Assembly: GCF_000473365.1 (NCBI RefSeq)
Contig: NZ_KI421517.1
Span: 3,304,634-3,368,633 of the forward strand
Reading direction: 5' to 3'
Origin: Adhaeribacter aquaticus DSM 16391
GTDB lineage: Bacteria; Bacteroidota; Bacteroidia; Cytophagales; Hymenobacteraceae
Length of the DNA stretch: 64,000 nucleotides
Position numbers and translations under genes: made by a program. Below the pieces are notes generated by a model that saw only the letters and a list, made by a program, of their open reading frames with translations, did no database searches and was not told the origin of the DNA. Shown piece after piece: positions 44,253 to 52,995 of the stretch; positions within the stretch are counted from its first letter, which is position 1; every line of letters begins with the position of its first letter.

Positions 44253-45734
44253 TTATTTCATGCGATCTTTTGGCCAGGTAAAAGTAAAGGTAGCACCTTC
44301 TCCTAATTGAGATTGAACTTTAATGGTACCTCCCAGTCGATCTATTATTTTCTTTACAATAGCTAATCCAACACCAGTACTTTCCATAGCATCCCGCTCT
44401 TGCAAGGTTTGAAAGATTACAAAAATACGATCATGATACTCAGGATCTATTCCGGGTCCATCGTCTGTAACGGAAAAGGCATAATATTGTTTGTCTTCCC
44501 GGCAACTAATTAAGATTTGGCCCTGGGGTTTGTCGTGGTATTTGATGGCGTTGCTAATCAGGTTTGATAAAACTTGCTGTAAATGAACGCGAACGGTATA
44601 AAGTACCGGCATCTGACTCGCTATTAAAATTTTTATATGTTCGGGCGGATCTAAAAGGTCTGTGATTTCCAGTATTAGTTGCTGTACATCCACCACTTCC
44701 TGCACTTCTTTTACCCGCCCTATTCTGGCTAATGCTAAAATACCATTGATTAAGTTTTCCATCCGGTGAACCCGGGTTCGCATCATCAGCAAATACTCCT
44801 GCACATGACCAGGTAATTCTTTACCCATATCTTCTTCTACCCAGCGCGAAGCATTCTCTATTCCACGTAATGGCGCTTTCAGGTCATGCGATACTACATA
44901 AGCAAACTGATCCAGTTCTTTATTTTTCGCTTCCAGCTCGGTAATGGTGGTATCAATGGTGTTAGCCATTTTGTTTAACGATTTGGAAAGGTAACTCAGC
45001 TCATCCCGGGAATCATCCTCAATCTGGGTTTTATAGTTGCCCTGAGAAATTTTTTCGGCCAGGTTTACCATGGTCATAATGCGGCGGGAGATAGTGCGGG
45101 TAATATAATAGGCCCATCCCATACCTAAGAAAACTGAAATAATGGTAAGCGACGTTGAAACTTTCCGGGTAAGACCTATGCTATGATTTAAGCGGTTTCT
45201 CCTGGACTCCCGTACCTGGTATTCGATAGCATTAAAACCCCTGAAAAGCTGCCGCATGGTATCCATCATCTCGCGTCCTTCACGATTCATGGCATCATCA
45301 GCATTTCGTAGCACTTGTAAACCAGCCGTAGGCAAATGGGTACTATTGCGTTTCTGAGCAATTAGTTTTTCGGCAAATGTCCTGAACCAGCGCCGGTGGG
45401 TAAGTTCTATCTGGTCTATCTGGCGCTTCTGGACCGGTGAGCTTTGTACCAGGGTTCTAAGCTCTTGAAACATAGCCGGCAATTGGCGAGCTGCCTGCTG
45501 GTAGGGTTCCAGGAAAGCTTCGTTTCCGGTAAGTAAATAACCCCGCATTCCTGTTTCCATGTCGATAATATTTCTTTGCAGGGCAGAAGAATTTCTTACT
45601 ACTATTTGTGATTGAGCTACCCAGCGGCTGTTTTCTAAAACATCTTCGGATAACTGGAAGTTAAAAATAGAAACAGAGGTAAATATGATAGATATAATTA
45701 CAAATCCAGCAAATAACTTGGTAGATAGCTTCAT
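44253..45734 (-). CDS. CHASE3/HAMP sensor histidine kinase
   Basis: The product has 493 residues. A first membrane helix (8-27) and a periplasmic CHASE3 domain (about 30-175, with MRGYLLTGNEAFLEPYQQ and the helix-rich QLPAMFQELRTLVQS) precede a second membrane helix (193-213), a HAMP linker to about 265, and a short coiled coil (ITELEAKNKELDQFAYVV). The HisKA segment holds SHDLKAPLRGIENASRW with His283; HATPase follows with LQQVLSNLISNAIKYHD and TGVGLAIVKKIIDRLGG. The signal is not known. It forms a set with the CZB protein upstream and the single-domain regulator downstream. Confidence 0.95.
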   Translation of the reverse strand: MKLSTKLFAGFVIISIIFTSVSIFNFQLSEDVLENSRWVAQSQIVVRNSSALQRNIIDMETGMRGYLLTGNEAFLEPYQQAARQLPAMFQELRTLVQSSPVQKRQIDQIELTHRRWFRTFAEKLIAQKRNSTHLPTAGLQVLRNADDAMNREGREMMDTMRQLFRGFNAIEYQVRESRRNRLNHSIGLTRKVSTSLTIISVFLGMGWAYYITRTISRRIMTMVNLAEKISQGNYKTQIEDDSRDELSYLSKSLNKMANTIDTTITELEAKNKELDQFAYVVSHDLKAPLRGIENASRWVEEDMGKELPGHVQEYLLMMRTRVHRMENLINGILALARIGRVKEVQEVVDVQQLILEITDLLDPPEHIKILIASQMPVLYTVRVHLQQVLSNLISNAIKYHDKPQGQILISCREDKQYYAFSVTDDGPGIDPEYHDRIFVIFQTLQERDAMESTGVGLAIVKKIIDRLGGTIKVQSQLGEGATFTFTWPKDRMK

Positions 45735-45825
45735 TCAATAAGTCGGGCTTTGGTTGCAAATTGGGAAATATTCCATGTTTGCAAAAAGAAATTTTATTTT
45801 TCCTGTTTATAAAGGTTCAACAAAT

Positions 45826-46188
45826 CTAAACGTTCTTCTCTGCTATTATCTGAATATTTTTTAATAGATCAAGCAATTTATCCGCTATTTTTTCTAATTC
45901 CGGAATACCTGATATGGCTTCCTCTTCTTTTCCTGCTTTTTTCAGGTTAACAAGCTGGATTGCGTGTTCATGAATTTTATTATGAGTTCGTGCCAACTCA
46001 ACCATTTCTGTAATATGGCCATAGTTGGGTAAGCCAATTTGGGTTATCCAAATGCCAAAATTACATTGCCTTTGATCCAGGATGGGGTTTAATGCTATAT
46101 CGGCACCGTATAGAAATGATTTTACTTTAGACTTAAACAAAAGATGTTTGGTTAAGGCTAATTTAAATTCCTGATCAAGGTTTTCCAT
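45826..46188 (-). CDS. Stand-alone CZB (chemoreceptor zinc-binding) domain protein
   Basis: From the ATG complementary to 46186-46188, the product has 120 residues and is a single CZB-type four-helix domain. Candidate zinc ligands fit the family: His15 in KHLLFKSKVKSFL, Cys42 in QRQCNFGIWITQIG, His69 and His73 in RTHNKIHEHA. In CZB proteins the Cys-zinc pair senses hypochlorous acid or zinc. Most CZB domains are part of chemoreceptors or diguanylate cyclases; here it is a free protein, 91 bases upstream of a CHASE3 kinase and then a response regulator. A longer frame to 46302 adds a basic non-family lead and is not preferred. Confidence 0.82.
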   Translation of the reverse strand: MENLDQEFKLALTKHLLFKSKVKSFLYGADIALNPILDQRQCNFGIWITQIGLPNYGHITEMVELARTHNKIHEHAIQLVNLKKAGKEEEAISGIPELEKIADKLLDLLKNIQIIAEKNV

Positions 46189-46338
46189 TTTTGAGTAGCT
46201 CTTCCCGTAGGCTTTTAACTTACTATTTACAAATAAGACAGATAATCTTTTTACTATTAAAGTTCTTAAATGTTTAAATGCAGGAGGGTAACCTACTCTC
46301 ATTGAAAGAATCTTGTTTTACAACCGGCCTAAATTGTC

Positions 46339-46346
46339 TACTTTTG
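46339..46346 (+). promoter_or_regulatory. -7 promoter element (TAnnTTTG) for gcvT
   Basis: TACTTTTG at 46339-46346 matches the TAnnTTTG consensus and ends 23 bases before the preferred gcvT ATG at 46370, which argues for that start over the in-frame TTG at 46313. Confidence 0.55.
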
Positions 46347-46369
46347 CACCTCTTTTAGTTAAACTTTGC

Positions 46370-47458
46370 ATGGAATTAAAAAAAGTAGCTCTTAACGATG
46401 TACATATTGCACTTGGTGCAAAAATGGTTCCTTTTGCCGGGTTCAATATGCCGGTTCGCTATTGCTCTGATTTAGATGAACATCATACCGTTCGGAAGCA
46501 GGTCGGAATTTTTGATGTTTCGCATATGGGCGAATTTTTAGTGCAGGGTTCCGGCGCATTAGATTTGATTCAACGGGTTACTTCCAACGATGCAGCCAAA
46601 TTGGCCAGCAATAAAGTCCAATATTCTTGCTTCCCTAACGAAGAGGGAGGAATTGTTGATGATTTACTTGTTTATCGGCTGGACGAGGAAGAGTACATGT
46701 TAGTAGTAAATGCCTCTAATATAGAAAAAGACTGGGCCTGGATAAATAAATATAACACGGAAGGGGTAACGCTTAAAAATATTTCAGACGATATTTCTCT
46801 TTTTGCCGTGCAAGGCCCCCATACGATAGATGCGCTGCAATCTTTAACTCCTGTTGATTTAGGTGCCATGGTGTACTATACGTTTGAAAAAGGAGAATTT
46901 GCGGGGGTACCAGATGTGCTTATTTCAGCCACCGGATATACCGGAGCTAGTGGGTTTGAGTTATATGTACCTAATGCAGATGCCCAGGAAGTTTGGAATA
47001 AAATAATGGAAGCCGGTCAGCCTTTTGGTATTAAACCTATTGGTTTAGGTGCCCGCGATACCTTGCGATTGGAAATGGGCTTCTGTTTGTATGGCAATGA
47101 TATTGATGATACCACCTCGCCGTTAGAAGCCGGATTGGGCTGGATTACCAAATTTACCAAGAACTTCACCAACTCCGAAAACCTGAAAAAGCAAAAAGAA
47201 CAAGGCGTACAACGGAAATTAGTTGGTTTTGAGATGCAGGAACAAGGTATTCCGCGCGCCCATTACGAAATAGTAAATTCAGCTGGTGAAAAAATAGGGG
47301 AAGTAACTTCGGGTACGCAATCGCCTTCTTTAGGTAAAGGAGTAGGAATGGGATATGTACAAATACCTTATAGTGCTGTGGGTACCGAAATATACATAAA
47401 AGTGCGAAACAAGAGTTTGAAAGCACAAGTTGTAAAAATGCCTTTTTACAAGGGTTAA
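46370..47458 (+). CDS. gcvT: Glycine cleavage system T protein (aminomethyltransferase)
   Basis: The product has 362 residues from the ATG at 46370. It transfers the methylene group from the H-protein to tetrahydrofolate, releasing ammonia. Landmarks are [58 protein letters not shown] with the catalytic Asp, [15 protein letters not shown] and the C-terminal [18 protein letters not shown]. No gcvH or gcvP is adjacent, as is usual in Bacteroidota where these genes are scattered. A frame extending to a TTG at 46313 is unlikely. Confidence 0.97.
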   Translation: MELKKVALNDVHIALGAKMVPFAGFNMPVRYCSDLDEHHTVRKQVGIFDVSHMGEFLVQGSGALDLIQRVTSNDAAKLASNKVQYSCFPNEEGGIVDDLLVYRLDEEEYMLVVNASNIEKDWAWINKYNTEGVTLKNISDDISLFAVQGPHTIDALQSLTPVDLGAMVYYTFEKGEFAGVPDVLISATGYTGASGFELYVPNADAQEVWNKIMEAGQPFGIKPIGLGARDTLRLEMGFCLYGNDIDDTTSPLEAGLGWITKFTKNFTNSENLKKQKEQGVQRKLVGFEMQEQGIPRAHYEIVNSAGEKIGEVTSGTQSPSLGKGVGMGYVQIPYSAVGTEIYIKVRNKSLKAQVVKMPFYKG

Positions 47459-47531
47459 GAGTATATAAAAAGGTCTAAGAATATCCTTGGTTTTGTATAG
47501 CAGATTAATAAAATAACGTGGGCAATGGCCT

Positions 47532-48275
47532 ATGAACAGTAAAAATAAAATTATGCCTTCATTAGATGTTTGTTTAAGTCCGGAGCTTCTTCACTTATAT
47601 GAATTAAAAGGGAAAGTAGTAGTAGTGGTAGATATTTTACGGGCTACTTCTTCTATGGTAACGGCCTTTGCCCACGGTATAGAAAGAATTGTGCCCGTAA
47701 GTTCTTTAGATGATTGCTTAAACCAAAAGCAGGAAGGATTTTTAACAGCTGCAGAGCGCGATGGTCGGAAGGCAGAAGGCTTTGATTTGGGAAATTCGCC
47801 TTTTAGCTATATGGAACCTCACATCAAAGGGAAAACCTTAATAATGACGACCACTAATGGTACACATGCTATCAGGCTTTCGATGGCAGCGGATAAGGTT
47901 ATAGCCGGAGCATTCCTTAATTTAGGCAGTGTGGCCCGATACCTTCAGGAAGAACAAAAGGATGCCTTAGTAGTGTGTGCAGGTTGGAAAGGCAACTTTA
48001 ATTTGGAAGATACTCTATTTGCCGGGGGGGTAGCTGACCGGTTAGCTGAAACTTTTACCCCGGCCAATGATGCTACCCTGGCCGCACGCCATTTATATCG
48101 CCTGGCTCAGCAGGATAAAATAGCTTTTTTATCGGAGTCTTCGCACGTAAAAAGGCTCAAAAACCTGGACATTATTAAAGATATAGAGTACTGTTTACAG
48201 GAAGATTTATATGTAGTGGTTCCAGTGTTGGCTGATGATAGTTTGGTGGTACTGGAAAAAGAAATCGTTAACTAA
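47532..48275 (+). CDS. comB: 2-phosphosulfolactate phosphatase (ComB family)
   Basis: The product has up to 247 residues; an ATG seven codons in (47553) is another start. The ComB pattern is visible in VVVVDILRATSSMVTAFAHG, AERDGRKAEGFDLGNSPF, LIMTTTNGTHAIRLSMAADK and VVCAGWKGNFNLEDTLFAGG. ComB removes phosphate from 2-phosphosulfolactate, a step of coenzyme M synthesis in methanogens. In Bacteroidota no coenzyme M is made, so its role is open; a link to sulfonolipid or sulfolactate chemistry is a reasonable guess. It lies 73 bases after gcvT and ends three bases before the convergent MazG-like gene. Confidence 0.92.
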   Translation: MNSKNKIMPSLDVCLSPELLHLYELKGKVVVVVDILRATSSMVTAFAHGIERIVPVSSLDDCLNQKQEGFLTAAERDGRKAEGFDLGNSPFSYMEPHIKGKTLIMTTTNGTHAIRLSMAADKVIAGAFLNLGSVARYLQEEQKDALVVCAGWKGNFNLEDTLFAGGVADRLAETFTPANDATLAARHLYRLAQQDKIAFLSESSHVKRLKNLDIIKDIEYCLQEDLYVVVPVLADDSLVVLEKEIVN

Positions 48276-48277
48276 AA

Positions 48278-48604
48278 TTATTTCAGTTTTTCATTCTGGT
48301 GATGCCGGTCCTTGTCACGGATAGCTTTTTTCTGCAGGTTAGCTTCCAAGGCCTCTGTTAAGTTTATACCAGTTTGATTAGCTAAGCATATTAAAACAAA
48401 AAGTACGTCAGCTAATTCATCACCTAAATTTTTGCCCTCATCGCTTTTTTTAAATGATTGCTCGCCGTATTGGCGGGCAATTATACGGGCTACTTCGCCT
48501 ACCTCTTCTGTTAAAATGGCCATATTGGTTAATTCATTAAAATAACGAACCCCATTTTTCTTAATCCAGGTATCTACTAAATCCTGTGCCTCCTGTAAAG
48601 TCAT
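48278..48604 (-). CDS. MazG-like nucleotide pyrophosphohydrolase
   Basis: The product has 108 residues, the size of a single MazG-like domain. Metal-site acids are in LTEEVGEVARIIARQYGEQ and NLGDELADVLFVLICLANQT, an all-alpha EExxE / ExxD pattern. Such enzymes hydrolyse nucleoside triphosphates, often noncanonical or damaged ones, to monophosphate and pyrophosphate. The start is upstream of ALQEAQDLVDTWIKKNG-type sequence typical of the family. It faces comB, with two bases between the stops. Confidence 0.95.
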   Translation of the reverse strand: MTLQEAQDLVDTWIKKNGVRYFNELTNMAILTEEVGEVARIIARQYGEQSFKKSDEGKNLGDELADVLFVLICLANQTGINLTEALEANLQKKAIRDKDRHHQNEKLK

Positions 48605-48687
48605 ATATAATGTTTAGTAAAATGTATTTCTATAAAAATGCTATCTAAAATAACTCTTGTTTAAACCCGTAGAATTATTTGGCAAAA

Positions 48688-49140
48688 TCAAGTCCGGTTT
48701 TTCGAGTCTATTATAATAGTTACTGGGCCATCATTAACCAGACTTACTTTCATATCGGCTCCAAAAATACCGGTCTGAATAGCTTTTCCTAAATCAATTT
48801 CCAATACCTGAATAAACTGTTCGTACAATGGAATGGCTATGTTGGGAGGGGCTGCACCTATGTAAGAAGGCCGATTTCCTTTTTTAGTACTGGCCTGTAA
48901 AGTAAATTGGCTAATTAATAAAATATCTCCGCCCACTTCCTGTATGCTCTTGTTCATTTTACCAGTCTCATCATTAAAAATACGAAGCTGAATCGCCTTT
49001 TTAGAAAGCCACTGTAAATCTTCACTAGTATCGTCCGGCGAAATACCTGCCAGAACTAATAATCCCGAACCAATTTCCCCTTTTACTTGATTATCTATGG
49101 TTACGGAAGCTTCACTTACCCGCTGTATCACTAGTTTCAT
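48688..49140 (-). CDS. dtd: D-aminoacyl-tRNA deacylase
   Basis: The product has 150 residues. It removes D-amino acids, and sometimes glycine, from mischarged tRNA. Conserved parts are MKLVIQRVSEASVTID at the start, LISQFTLQASTKKGNRPSY with the family SQFTLxA motif, and VNDGPVTIIIDS with the GPxT motif at the active site. Length matches the family. It is 84 bases upstream of the MazG-like gene in the same direction; both clean up nucleotide or tRNA faults. Confidence 0.97.
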   Translation of the reverse strand: MKLVIQRVSEASVTIDNQVKGEIGSGLLVLAGISPDDTSEDLQWLSKKAIQLRIFNDETGKMNKSIQEVGGDILLISQFTLQASTKKGNRPSYIGAAPPNIAIPLYEQFIQVLEIDLGKAIQTGIFGADMKVSLVNDGPVTIIIDSKNRT

Positions 49141-49286
49141 GTTCTTTCTAGTTTTTCGGCAGTAAAAGTACTATAGTTTTTTTTAGTTGAACAATTTTAC
49201 AAGAATCTGATTCTTAAGAATTGAACCTAATTAAGATTAACCAACACTAGTTTCGAGTTTAGTAAAATACCAATATTAATTTAAGG

Positions 49287-49314
49287 TTTGGTTTGCCGAA
49301 TTTAGTTATTTTTG
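49287..49314 (+). promoter_or_regulatory. Promoter (TTTG and TAnnTTTG) for the 49335 gene
   Basis: TTTG at 49287-49290 and TATTTTTG at 49307-49314 match the -33 and -7 consensus with 16 bases between. The ATG at 49335 is 20 bases farther on, the usual distance. Confidence 0.6.
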
Positions 49315-49334
49315 TAGGCCACTTAACTTACTGA

Positions 49335-52052
49335 ATGCCGAAAAAATATTTATTTTATCTCCTGGGAATAGTGTTGCTGGCGGTGGCAGGGATTTATGGC
49401 TACACCAAATGGACAGAAGCGAAGGAAAAGGTTAATCTCTGGACCTTAGTACCCGAAGACGCTGTATTTGTGGTAGAATCACAAAACCATAGCCAACTAC
49501 TTCGGAAAATTCAGACCAGCGATATCTGGGATAACCTTTCTACTGTTCGGTCCATAGAGGCTCTTACAGAAAACATTGCTATTCTGGATAGCCTTTCCGG
49601 AAGGAATGAAGGGGCCAGCAGATTTTTAAAACGAAAAACCTTACTTACTTCAGTGCATGTGGTTAATAAGGAGAATTTTGATTTTGTATTTTATATTCCG
49701 GTAAACACAGTTGGGGAACACCGTTTTGTCCGAGCACTGGTAGAAAATATTGGTAAAAACGAAGCATTTAAAGAACAGGTTCTTTCTTACCAAAATCACC
49801 AAATTACTTCCATAGTAAATCAACAGAACAACGATTCATTTTATTATTTTTCTTATCATAATAATTTAATTATTAGTGCAAATCTGGATCTGATAAAAGA
49901 AATAATCCGGAAGATTGACCGCGGCCAGTTAGAATCGCCGGCTGTTGATTATAAAAACATTAACTATTTAGCCCAGCCGGATGTTTTCGCGCACATTTTT
50001 ATTAATTACCAGCAGTTACCGGCATTCTTCAATATTTTCTTTAAAAATGAAATTCAGCCCGATATAAGTTTTTTATCCAGTTTATGCCGTAACAGCATGC
50101 TGGAATTAAAAGACCAGCGGGGTAAATTGTTTTTAAATGGTTTTTCTAACCCAGAAATATTATCAGATTCATTTTATAATCAGGTTAAGAACCAAAGCCC
50201 TCAGCCCTTTTCTTTGCAGGGGCTTATGCCGTCTCGTACGGCTATGTTATTATATTTTGGGCTGGATAAGGTAACAAAAATAAGACATTTCAATAGTAAA
50301 GATAACGAATCAGGTAATAAGCCTATCCTTACCGATAGTTTAGCAAATTCTTTTGCCAAGGAGGTGGCAATTGCTTATGTGGCAGGAGTTAAAACTAATG
50401 CTAAAACCGAAAAAATAATTTTTGCTCGGGCCAGCGATACAAGAAAAACCGGGGCTTTGTTAAATCAACTAATAAAAGAAACCGGCGCCCCCATCCATCC
50501 TGAATCCTATGCCGGTTTTACTTTAAAGGCCTTACCTATTCCTGATTTACCTTTTTTGCTATTTGGTTCTTTAGCCAGTGGTTTTGAGCAATGTTATGTA
50601 GCCCAAGTGGGAGATTATTATTTATTTGCTCCCAATGCACCGGCATTACGGGGTGTGTTAAGTGATATAAAAACTGAAAATGTTTGGAATAAAGATGAAG
50701 CCCAAAAAGGATTTTTAGAACAAACTCAACAGGAAACGAATTTTAGTTTATATTTTAATGCTGCTTTAGCCTGGAATCTATTAAAGGAACAGGTGGAGGA
50801 AAATCAACGGGCAAGTTTACTGAGGCACGAAAGCATTATCCGCAAATTTGACCAGGTAGCCTGGCAATTTGCACAGAAAGAAAACCAGTATTATACCACC
50901 CTAATAGTTGCTCGTCCGGAAAATGACCAAGTTGCCAAAGCTTCACTGGCTACTTTTGAGGTTCGGAATCAGGTCTTGTTTAAAAGTAAACTACTTACTG
51001 GGCCGCTAGAACCACAAACGGAAGCAGCCACTAGCTTGCCTGTAATTCTTGTTCAGGATTCAGCTTTTACGATGCACCAAATAAATAGTGCCGGGGAAAT
51101 AGCTTGGTCAGATTCGTTATATGAACCTTTAGTTAGTCCTGTTTACCAGTTGTTATTTAAGGATAATCGCCCCAGATTTCTTTTTGCTACCCAAACCCAG
51201 GTACATTGTATAGATGCAAATGGATCGGAGGCAGAGAATTTTCCTTTTCATTTACCCGATTCTGTACAAATTCAAAATTTGTCGGTATTTAATTTTAATC
51301 AGACTGCGGATTTTCAGTTTTTAATTGGAGACCAGCAAGGAAATTTGTACATGTTTGATAATGTCGGGAATACCCCCCCAGGTTGGGAAAGTAAACACCT
51401 TGAAACAGCTTTGGCCGCTAACCCACAACACTTTAAAATTAATGGCAGGAATGTAATTATTACTTTGCAAAAAAATGGGTATATCTATGCTTTTAATTCC
51501 AAAGGGGAGGTTTATCCTGGTTTCCCCATTACCATTAATGCACCACTTGCTTCCTCTGGTTTTATTAATGTAGGCAATTCGTTTAGAAAATCCCAATTTA
51601 CCGTAGTAACCCAGAATGGGAAGCTGGTAACGTTTAACCTCACAGGAGAATTGCTTTCTAATAAATCAATAGGAGCTTTAAATTCAAGACAAAATTTTGA
51701 ATTAGTTCCGGACGCAAAAGGTAAATCATTTGTTATCGCCCGGCATATGGGGGCCAAAGTTAGTATCTATGATCAGCAAGGAAGTAAGTTGCTGCTGGAA
51801 AAGAATTTTGTTACATCATCGCGCAAAGAAGTACAATACTTTGATTTTGGGCCACTTAATAAAATTTATGCTCTTACCGAAACAGGTCCGCGGAAAACGT
51901 ACCTCCATAACTATAAAGCTAAACTTATAGGGCAGCAACCTGTAGATAACGATCAGAAAGTAGTGGTACGATTTAATGCTATAAGTAATTTGTATTATTT
52001 ATTTACGGCTCCAGGGCGTGAAGTAAGGCAATTTACTTTTCGAACAGAATAA
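49335..52052 (+). CDS. Large membrane-anchored protein with beta-propeller-like C-terminal half (DUF3352-like)
   Basis: The product has 905 residues with a short N-terminal anchor (4-24). The middle, about 30-560, is an alpha/beta region with VPEDAVFVVESQNHSQLLRK near the start and MPSRTAMLLYFGLDKVT at about 310, similar in character to DUF3352 proteins. The last 330 residues consist of WD/PQQ-like repeats with recurrent aspartate-x-Gly turns (DQQGNLYMFDNVGNTPPGW, then NGYIYAFNSKGEVYPGFP and NGKLVTFNLTGELL), which suggest a beta-propeller. No catalytic site is recognised. Function unknown. The promoter at 49287-49314 makes it a single transcription unit. Confidence 0.75.
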   Translation: MPKKYLFYLLGIVLLAVAGIYGYTKWTEAKEKVNLWTLVPEDAVFVVESQNHSQLLRKIQTSDIWDNLSTVRSIEALTENIAILDSLSGRNEGASRFLKRKTLLTSVHVVNKENFDFVFYIPVNTVGEHRFVRALVENIGKNEAFKEQVLSYQNHQITSIVNQQNNDSFYYFSYHNNLIISANLDLIKEIIRKIDRGQLESPAVDYKNINYLAQPDVFAHIFINYQQLPAFFNIFFKNEIQPDISFLSSLCRNSMLELKDQRGKLFLNGFSNPEILSDSFYNQVKNQSPQPFSLQGLMPSRTAMLLYFGLDKVTKIRHFNSKDNESGNKPILTDSLANSFAKEVAIAYVAGVKTNAKTEKIIFARASDTRKTGALLNQLIKETGAPIHPESYAGFTLKALPIPDLPFLLFGSLASGFEQCYVAQVGDYYLFAPNAPALRGVLSDIKTENVWNKDEAQKGFLEQTQQETNFSLYFNAALAWNLLKEQVEENQRASLLRHESIIRKFDQVAWQFAQKENQYYTTLIVARPENDQVAKASLATFEVRNQVLFKSKLLTGPLEPQTEAATSLPVILVQDSAFTMHQINSAGEIAWSDSLYEPLVSPVYQLLFKDNRPRFLFATQTQVHCIDANGSEAENFPFHLPDSVQIQNLSVFNFNQTADFQFLIGDQQGNLYMFDNVGNTPPGWESKHLETALAANPQHFKINGRNVIITLQKNGYIYAFNSKGEVYPGFPITINAPLASSGFINVGNSFRKSQFTVVTQNGKLVTFNLTGELLSNKSIGALNSRQNFELVPDAKGKSFVIARHMGAKVSIYDQQGSKLLLEKNFVTSSRKEVQYFDFGPLNKIYALTETGPRKTYLHNYKAKLIGQQPVDNDQKVVVRFNAISNLYYLFTAPGREVRQFTFRTE

Positions 52053-52152
52053 AATTAAGTAAGCAAAATTCTTTAATACCGCAGAAATTAATTACGTACA
52101 CAAATTGTTGTTAAGACAGATTTTTTGTGTTTGATTTAAAGCTGTAATTGAT

Positions 52153-52995
52153 ATGGAAAGCAAAAGTTTCTTTTTGTTTTACCTTGTTTTAACGTTACGT
52201 TATCTGCTTATTGCCGGTCCGGCATTTTTGATCTTTTATATTCTATATAAGCAAAGATTTAGCAGGCTGCGCATTCAAAAGCTGTTTCCGGAAAAAGGAG
52301 ATTATTACCGGGAAATTGCCTACTCCTTTTTAACCTTTGTTTTTTTCTCCTTAATAGGTGTTGTTTTATTGCAGCCTGAAGTAAAGGGCCATTCCCAACT
52401 ATACAGCGAAATTTCAAACTATGGCTGGGGGTATTTTATTCTAAGTATTTTCCTGGCCTTACTGCTCCATGATTTGTACTTTTATTGGACTCACCGAATG
52501 ATGCATCACCCCAAGTTGTTTAAGTTATTTCACTTAACGCATCATAAGTCAACTAATCCATCTCCGTGGGCTGCTTTTGCTTTTAGTCCGCTGGAGGCAA
52601 TTGTGGAGGGTAGTATTATCTTTGTTATAGCTTTTCTAATACCCATACATCAATATGCTATATTGGCTTTCCTGCTAATTATGACCCTTTTTAATGTATA
52701 TGGGCATTTAGGTTATGAACTGTACCCAAAATGGTTAGTAAAAAGCAATTTAGGAAAATGGTTAAATACCTCAACCAATCATAACATGCACCATAAATAT
52801 TTTAAAGGCAATTATGGTTTGTATACCCGCATCTGGGACGAGGTATTTAAAACAACTCATGCTGATTACGATAAAACATTGCTTCAATTGATAGAAAAGG
52901 CAAAGCTTAAATCCGATGACACCTTTAACCAGACCGACTCAGCCAGCCTTTCCGCCAGAAAAAGAACAGCTGAAAAATTATCAGCCCGCCCATAA
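52153..52995 (+). CDS. Sterol desaturase / fatty acid hydroxylase family protein
   Basis: The product has 280 residues with three or four membrane helices (about 14-34, 60-80, 96-116, 160-190). Di-iron histidine clusters are visible: HDLYFYWTHRMMHH, FKLFHLTHHKST, and the late TNHNMHHKYFKG, the three-box pattern of this superfamily (HxxxH, HxxHH, HxxHH). It hydroxylates or desaturates lipid acyl chains, possibly those of sulfonolipids or hopanoids. The final roughly 23 codons, rich in Ser/Arg/Lys, overlap the antisense end of corA and may be a late extension. Confidence 0.92.
   Translation: MESKSFFLFYLVLTLRYLLIAGPAFLIFYILYKQRFSRLRIQKLFPEKGDYYREIAYSFLTFVFFSLIGVVLLQPEVKGHSQLYSEISNYGWGYFILSIFLALLLHDLYFYWTHRMMHHPKLFKLFHLTHHKSTNPSPWAAFAFSPLEAIVEGSIIFVIAFLIPIHQYAILAFLLIMTLFNVYGHLGYELYPKWLVKSNLGKWLNTSTNHNMHHKYFKGNYGLYTRIWDEVFKTTHADYDKTLLQLIEKAKLKSDDTFNQTDSASLSARKRTAEKLSARP

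Noticed and set aside
46189-46302. A longer N-terminal part for the CZB protein.
   Set aside because: The extra basic residues ([19 protein letters not shown]) are not in the CZB domain and a family-sized start lies at 46188.
46313-46369. A TTG start for gcvT.
   Set aside because: It would place the start within or before the promoter element at 46339-46346, and adds residues before the conserved lead.
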